Shown: one piece after another, positions 30,346-33,008 of the stretch | Layout: every line of letters begins with the position of its first letter | Position numbering within the stretch: position 1 is the first letter of the stretch | DNA from: Deltaproteobacteria bacterium | Lineage (GTDB): Bacteria > Desulfobacterota > Binatia > UBA9968 > JAJDTQ01 | DNA: 33,008 nt | Reading direction: 5' to 3' | NCBI GenBank assembly: GCA_026712905.1 | Contig: JAPOPM010000161.1 | Location: forward strand, 1 to 33,008 | The notes under the pieces: model-generated | The model's input: the letters and a program-made list of their open reading frames with translations, nothing else | Databases searched by the model: none | What the model was told of the DNA's origin: nothing | Position numbers and translations under genes: made by a program

Positions 30346-30357
30346 ACTGGGCAGCAG
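30346..30357 (+). repeat. Third copy of the palindrome arm
   Basis: ACTGGGCAGCAG repeats bases 30202-30213 exactly, 144 bases away and 54 bases before the integrase stop at 30411. A weaker version, GTTGGGCGGCAG, lies near 30315-30326. Repeated 12-mers beside an integrase gene could be arm-type recombinase sites. Confidence 0.6.
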
Positions 30358-30410
30358 CGCTAGGGTCCCGTGGCCGTCACTTGCGCTCCGGGTCTCGTGC
30401 TCAGGGCCCG

Positions 30411-31619
30411 TCACGCGCGGGCGTCGTCTTTCTGGACGTATCCCTTCAGGATATCGGCCGCGATGCTGTCAGAGATGCGGATGGCGGACTCGCGCACCGA
30501 GTCCCGGGCTAGGTGCGCATACCGCGCGGTGGTTTCCACCCGGGCGTGACCGAGCAGCCTTCCGATCATCGGCAATCCTTCGCCCAAAGCGAGCGCTCTG
30601 GAGGCGAACGAATGCCGGCAGTCGTGGAGCCGCATCTCTTCAATCCCGGCGCGCTTGCGGATGAGGTTCCAGGGATCGTTCAGGTTTCGCAGGTGCCTGC
30701 CCTGGATCTTGCCCGGAATGACATACGGGTTGCCGTCCATCCGGGGGATGTTGCGCAGCACCTCGACGGCTTCCGGCGACAGCGGCACGGTTCGCGCGCC
30801 GGTCTTGGAATCGACAAGGTTCAACTCGCGTGCTTCGAGGTCCACGTCGCTCCAGCGCATGGTTAGGATCTCGTTGCGCCGGCAGCCCGTCAGCAGGAGC
30901 AGACGGATTGCTGCGACCGCATGCACCGACACCCCCTTGCGGGTTTCGGCTTCGGCGAGCAGCCGGCCGAGCCGGCGGAACTCTTCCTCGCTCAGGAACC
31001 GCTCGCGCCTGCGTTCGCGGTTCTTCACCACCAGCCGGCACGGGTTGCTCGCCTCGGGAACCAGGCCCCGGTTCTCGGCCGCGTTCCAGATGCGCGAGAG
31101 CGTGCCGACTACCTCATTCGCCATCACCGGGGTCGCGCGCAGCGAATGATGCAGTTCCGTCACGCGTGCATGATCGACCGCCAGCGCCGGGGTCTTGCCG
31201 AGCGCGGGCAGGAGATGCCTGTTGACGATCAGGCGGTACATCGCCGCGGTCTTCGGCTTGCATCGCACCGCCACGTGCTCGTCGAGATACACCTTGGCGA
31301 GATTGCCCACTGTCGGACTGTCGACGAGCGTCACCGGCGGCGGCTCCGGCGCCGGATCCTCGCCCGCCTTGATGCGCGCGATGATGAGCGCCGCACGGCG
31401 CCTCGCTTCCTCCGCCGTGAGGATCCCGTGACGGCCCACCGTCACCCGCTTCGCCGCCTTCCCGCCCGCGCGGGTCTGCACAACGTAGTATTTGCTCCCC
31501 GAAGGGTACACCCGAACGCCGAAGCCTGGGAGCTCCGAATCCCAGAAGACGGAGTCCTTCCCGACCTTGAGGGCCTCGACGGTACGTTTCGAGATCGTCG
31601 TCGTGGTGAGTTTCGCCAT
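30411..31619 (-). CDS. Tyrosine integrase (distal of the tandem pair)
   Basis: A 402-residue site-specific recombinase. The N-terminal arm-binding domain (DUF4102 type) shows LPGFGVRVYPSGSKYYVVQT and VGRHGILTAEEAR; the core-binding domain spans about 103-205. The catalytic set is complete: Arg247 (LLTGCRRNEI), Lys272 (DSKTG), His332/Arg335 (RLHDCRHSFASRALALGEGL), His358 (LLGHARVETTARYAHL) and Tyr367. The start ATG31619 has AAGGGG upstream and lies 18 bases after the stop of the other integrase, so the two are cotranscribed. They share most of the catalytic block, so they are paralogues, with clearly different N-termini. Confidence 0.93.
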   Translation of the reverse strand: MAKLTTTTISKRTVEALKVGKDSVFWDSELPGFGVRVYPSGSKYYVVQTRAGGKAAKRVTVGRHGILTAEEARRRAALIIARIKAGEDPAPEPPPVTLVDSPTVGNLAKVYLDEHVAVRCKPKTAAMYRLIVNRHLLPALGKTPALAVDHARVTELHHSLRATPVMANEVVGTLSRIWNAAENRGLVPEASNPCRLVVKNRERRRERFLSEEEFRRLGRLLAEAETRKGVSVHAVAAIRLLLLTGCRRNEILTMRWSDVDLEARELNLVDSKTGARTVPLSPEAVEVLRNIPRMDGNPYVIPGKIQGRHLRNLNDPWNLIRKRAGIEEMRLHDCRHSFASRALALGEGLPMIGRLLGHARVETTARYAHLARDSVRESAIRISDSIAADILKGYVQKDDARA

Positions 31620-31637
31620 GTCGATTCCCCTTGCGTC

Positions 31638-32825
31638 TCAGCCCGCACCCACGCGTGGCGGCAGGAGGTCGGCGCCGATGCTGCCTCCGACCTTCGCGGC
31701 CGACGCCTTCTCGCTATCCCGCGCCAGATGCGCATAGCGCGCCGTCGTCGTCACCTTGCGATGGCCAAGCAGCCTGCCGATCATCGGAAGCCCTTCGCCC
31801 AGTGCCAGCGCCCGCGACGCGTACGAATGCCGGCAGTCGTGAATCCGCACGCCAAGCAGCCCCGCCCGCTCGCGTAGCCGCAGCCAGACCGCGTCGAGGT
31901 TCTTGAGATGGTCCCCGGCCTTCTGCCCGGTAATCACCCACGGGTTGCTTTCGATGCGCGGGATGCGTTCGAGCACCGCTTCCACCGCCGGGGTCAGCGG
32001 CACCCGGCGATGCCCCGTCTTGCCGTCGCGGATGTGCAGCTCTCCGGCCGTCCAGTCCACGTCGTCCCACCGGAGCGTCACGATCTCGTTCCTGCGGCAG
32101 CCGGTCAGCAACAGCAAACGGATCGCCGCGATGGCGGACGGAAACACCGAGCCGTCGGCCTCCGCCTCGTCGAGCACGCCGCCGAGCCTGCGGTACTCCA
32201 CGGGCGTGAGGAACCGCTCGCGGCGGTTCTCCCTGTAGCGCCGCACCGACCGGCACGGATTGCGCCGCGGCGGCGTCATGCCCCAGGCCTCGGCAAGGCG
32301 GAACATCCTGGCAAGCACCTTCACGGCCTGGTTCGCCTGATAGGGCTTGTCGCGCAACTTGTGGTGCAGCGCCAGGACCTGTGGGCGGTCCACCTCCGAG
32401 AGCCGCAGCTTCCCCAACTCCGGCACGACATACATCCGGACTAACCGCTCAAAGGCTTCCACCGTCCCCGGGCGGCAGTTCACCCGGACATGGGCCTCCA
32501 TGTAGCGCTCGGCGAGTTCGGCAACGGTGGGCTCGGGAGCGGTCTGTGCCGGTTCCGGATCGACGCCGCGCTTGATGCGGTCAATCACGGTCGCCGCCTT
32601 GCGCCGAGCCTCGTCCGGCGCCATTTCTCCGTAGCGGCCGAGGGCGAAGCGCTTCGGCCCGCCCGCAGGACCGCGTGTCTGGACGCACCAGACCTTGCGC
32701 CCGGAGGCGTAGACGCGTATGCCGAAGCCAGGCATGTTGCGGTCCCAGACCACGGTATCTCTGGATTCGACCGACAGTGCGTCAACGGCGCGTTTGGTCA
32801 GCTTGATGGGCTCTTGTCCGCGCAT
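31638..32825 (-). CDS. Tyrosine integrase (proximal of the tandem pair)
   Basis: A 395-residue tyrosine recombinase with the same layout. The arm-binding domain has MPGFGIRVYASGRKVWCVQT. The catalytic residues are Arg244 (LTGCRRNEI), Lys269 (DGKTG), His329/Arg332 (RIHDCRHSYASRALALGEGL), His355 (LLGHRKVTTTARYAHLARDS) and Tyr364. It is the outermost gene on the right. Codons 12-49 are the source, or sister, of the 112-bp relic at the far left edge (258-369). It is full-length with ATG at 32825. It probably drives integration or excision of the element, alone or with its tandem partner. Confidence 0.93.
   Translation of the reverse strand: MRGQEPIKLTKRAVDALSVESRDTVVWDRNMPGFGIRVYASGRKVWCVQTRGPAGGPKRFALGRYGEMAPDEARRKAATVIDRIKRGVDPEPAQTAPEPTVAELAERYMEAHVRVNCRPGTVEAFERLVRMYVVPELGKLRLSEVDRPQVLALHHKLRDKPYQANQAVKVLARMFRLAEAWGMTPPRRNPCRSVRRYRENRRERFLTPVEYRRLGGVLDEAEADGSVFPSAIAAIRLLLLTGCRRNEIVTLRWDDVDWTAGELHIRDGKTGHRRVPLTPAVEAVLERIPRIESNPWVITGQKAGDHLKNLDAVWLRLRERAGLLGVRIHDCRHSYASRALALGEGLPMIGRLLGHRKVTTTARYAHLARDSEKASAAKVGGSIGADLLPPRVGAG
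32681..32792 (-). repeat. Right copy of the 112-bp direct repeat (inside the integrase gene)
   Basis: It matches 258-369 at 103 of 112 bases without gaps, in the same orientation. Here the frame is intact (residues 12-49 of the integrase). The two copies are about 32.4 kb apart and bracket the whole element. Confidence 0.9.
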
Positions 32826-33008
32826 GGGCGGCGCTCATCCGGTCTCGAATCCGGCTCATGAGTTCATCGTTCAGCCGTAAGTGTTCGTTCATCGAGTGAT
32901 GGCATAGATGCTGGGGTTGCCGTCATCTCCCACCACCACATGTAGTTATTGGGGACTGGTAACGCCACTCGACATGCGCTAGTATGGGTGCATGGCGAGT
33001 CGCGGCGA
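32826..33008. other. Right flank, no supported gene
   Basis: The 183 bases upstream of the integrase should hold its promoter and possibly one attachment site. CCGG-TCTCGAAT-CCGG (about 32836-32853) looks like a tRNA T-arm but has one base too many. GTTCATCG-like words repeat twice. I cannot identify an att core because the chromosomal sequence beyond is not in the window. Confidence 0.4.

Noticed and set aside
32830..32860. tRNA T-arm-like sequence near the right edge
   Set aside because: The loop has an extra base relative to a T-loop and no cloverleaf can be built upstream, so no tRNA or att core is claimed.
1..33008. CRISPR array, rRNA, tRNA, replication or partition genes
   Set aside because: I looked for regular repeats, tRNA arms and Rep/ParA motifs on both strands and saw none.

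Overview
The window is a high-GC proteobacterial chromosome segment carrying most or all of an integrative and conjugative element (ICE) with an F-type type IV secretion system and a MobF relaxase. No replication or partition genes are visible. Two tyrosine integrases lie at the right edge, and the left edge abuts the 3' end of a c-type cytochrome gene. This points to an integrated element rather than a free plasmid. The high GC, Shine-Dalgarno sites and GTG/TTG starts fit an alpha- or gammaproteobacterium; I cannot narrow this further by eye.

Left edge and scar zone (1-4260): the cytochrome c tail (2-238) is followed by a 112-bp decayed copy of the 5' part of the right-hand integrase (258-369). 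Next come an SRAP/YedK-like stub, an AlpA-like regulator, a broken IS3-type transposase, an intact PIN-domain nuclease gene (1722-2762) and a back-to-back junction of two gene remnants: an endonuclease I tail and the C-terminal part of a DUF2201/VWA-like protein. This is a hot spot of insertion and decay. Two small overlapping genes of unknown function follow (4259-4779).

Transfer region (4978-27323, all on the minus strand, so read right to left): a DNA-binding regulator, then traA, traL, traE, traK, traB, traV, traC, an HD-fold protein that lacks its catalytic histidine, trbI, trhF (signal peptidase), traW, traU, trbC, traN, traF, traH, traG, traD and traI. The order is close to that of the F plasmid and nearly every junction is an ATGA/GTGA overlap or a gap under 30 bp, so it reads as one long translationally coupled operon. 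The set covers pilin and assembly (A, L, E, K, B, V, C, TrhF, W, U, TrbC, F, H), mating-pair stabilisation (N, G), coupling protein (D) and relaxase-helicase (I).

Control (26556-28202): a divergent AT-rich intergenic region separates the transfer operon from a plus-strand LexA/CI-type S24 repressor with a visible Ala-Gly cleavage candidate and Ser-Lys dyad. The architecture suggests that DNA damage relieves repression of transfer, as in SXT-type ICEs.

Right accessory zone (28203-33008): about 0.9 kb without a convincing gene (with an IS3 orfA scrap), a 70-aa basic protein, a two-gene operon of an unknown 96-aa protein plus a dCTP deaminase-like enzyme, a 30-bp perfect palindrome upstream of that operon, and two tandem paralogous tyrosine integrases. 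The most interesting unexplained items are the palindrome with the dCTP deaminase pair, the dual-start regulator ahead of traA, the inactivated HD protein inside the transfer operon, and the 112-bp integrase repeat at the two edges.
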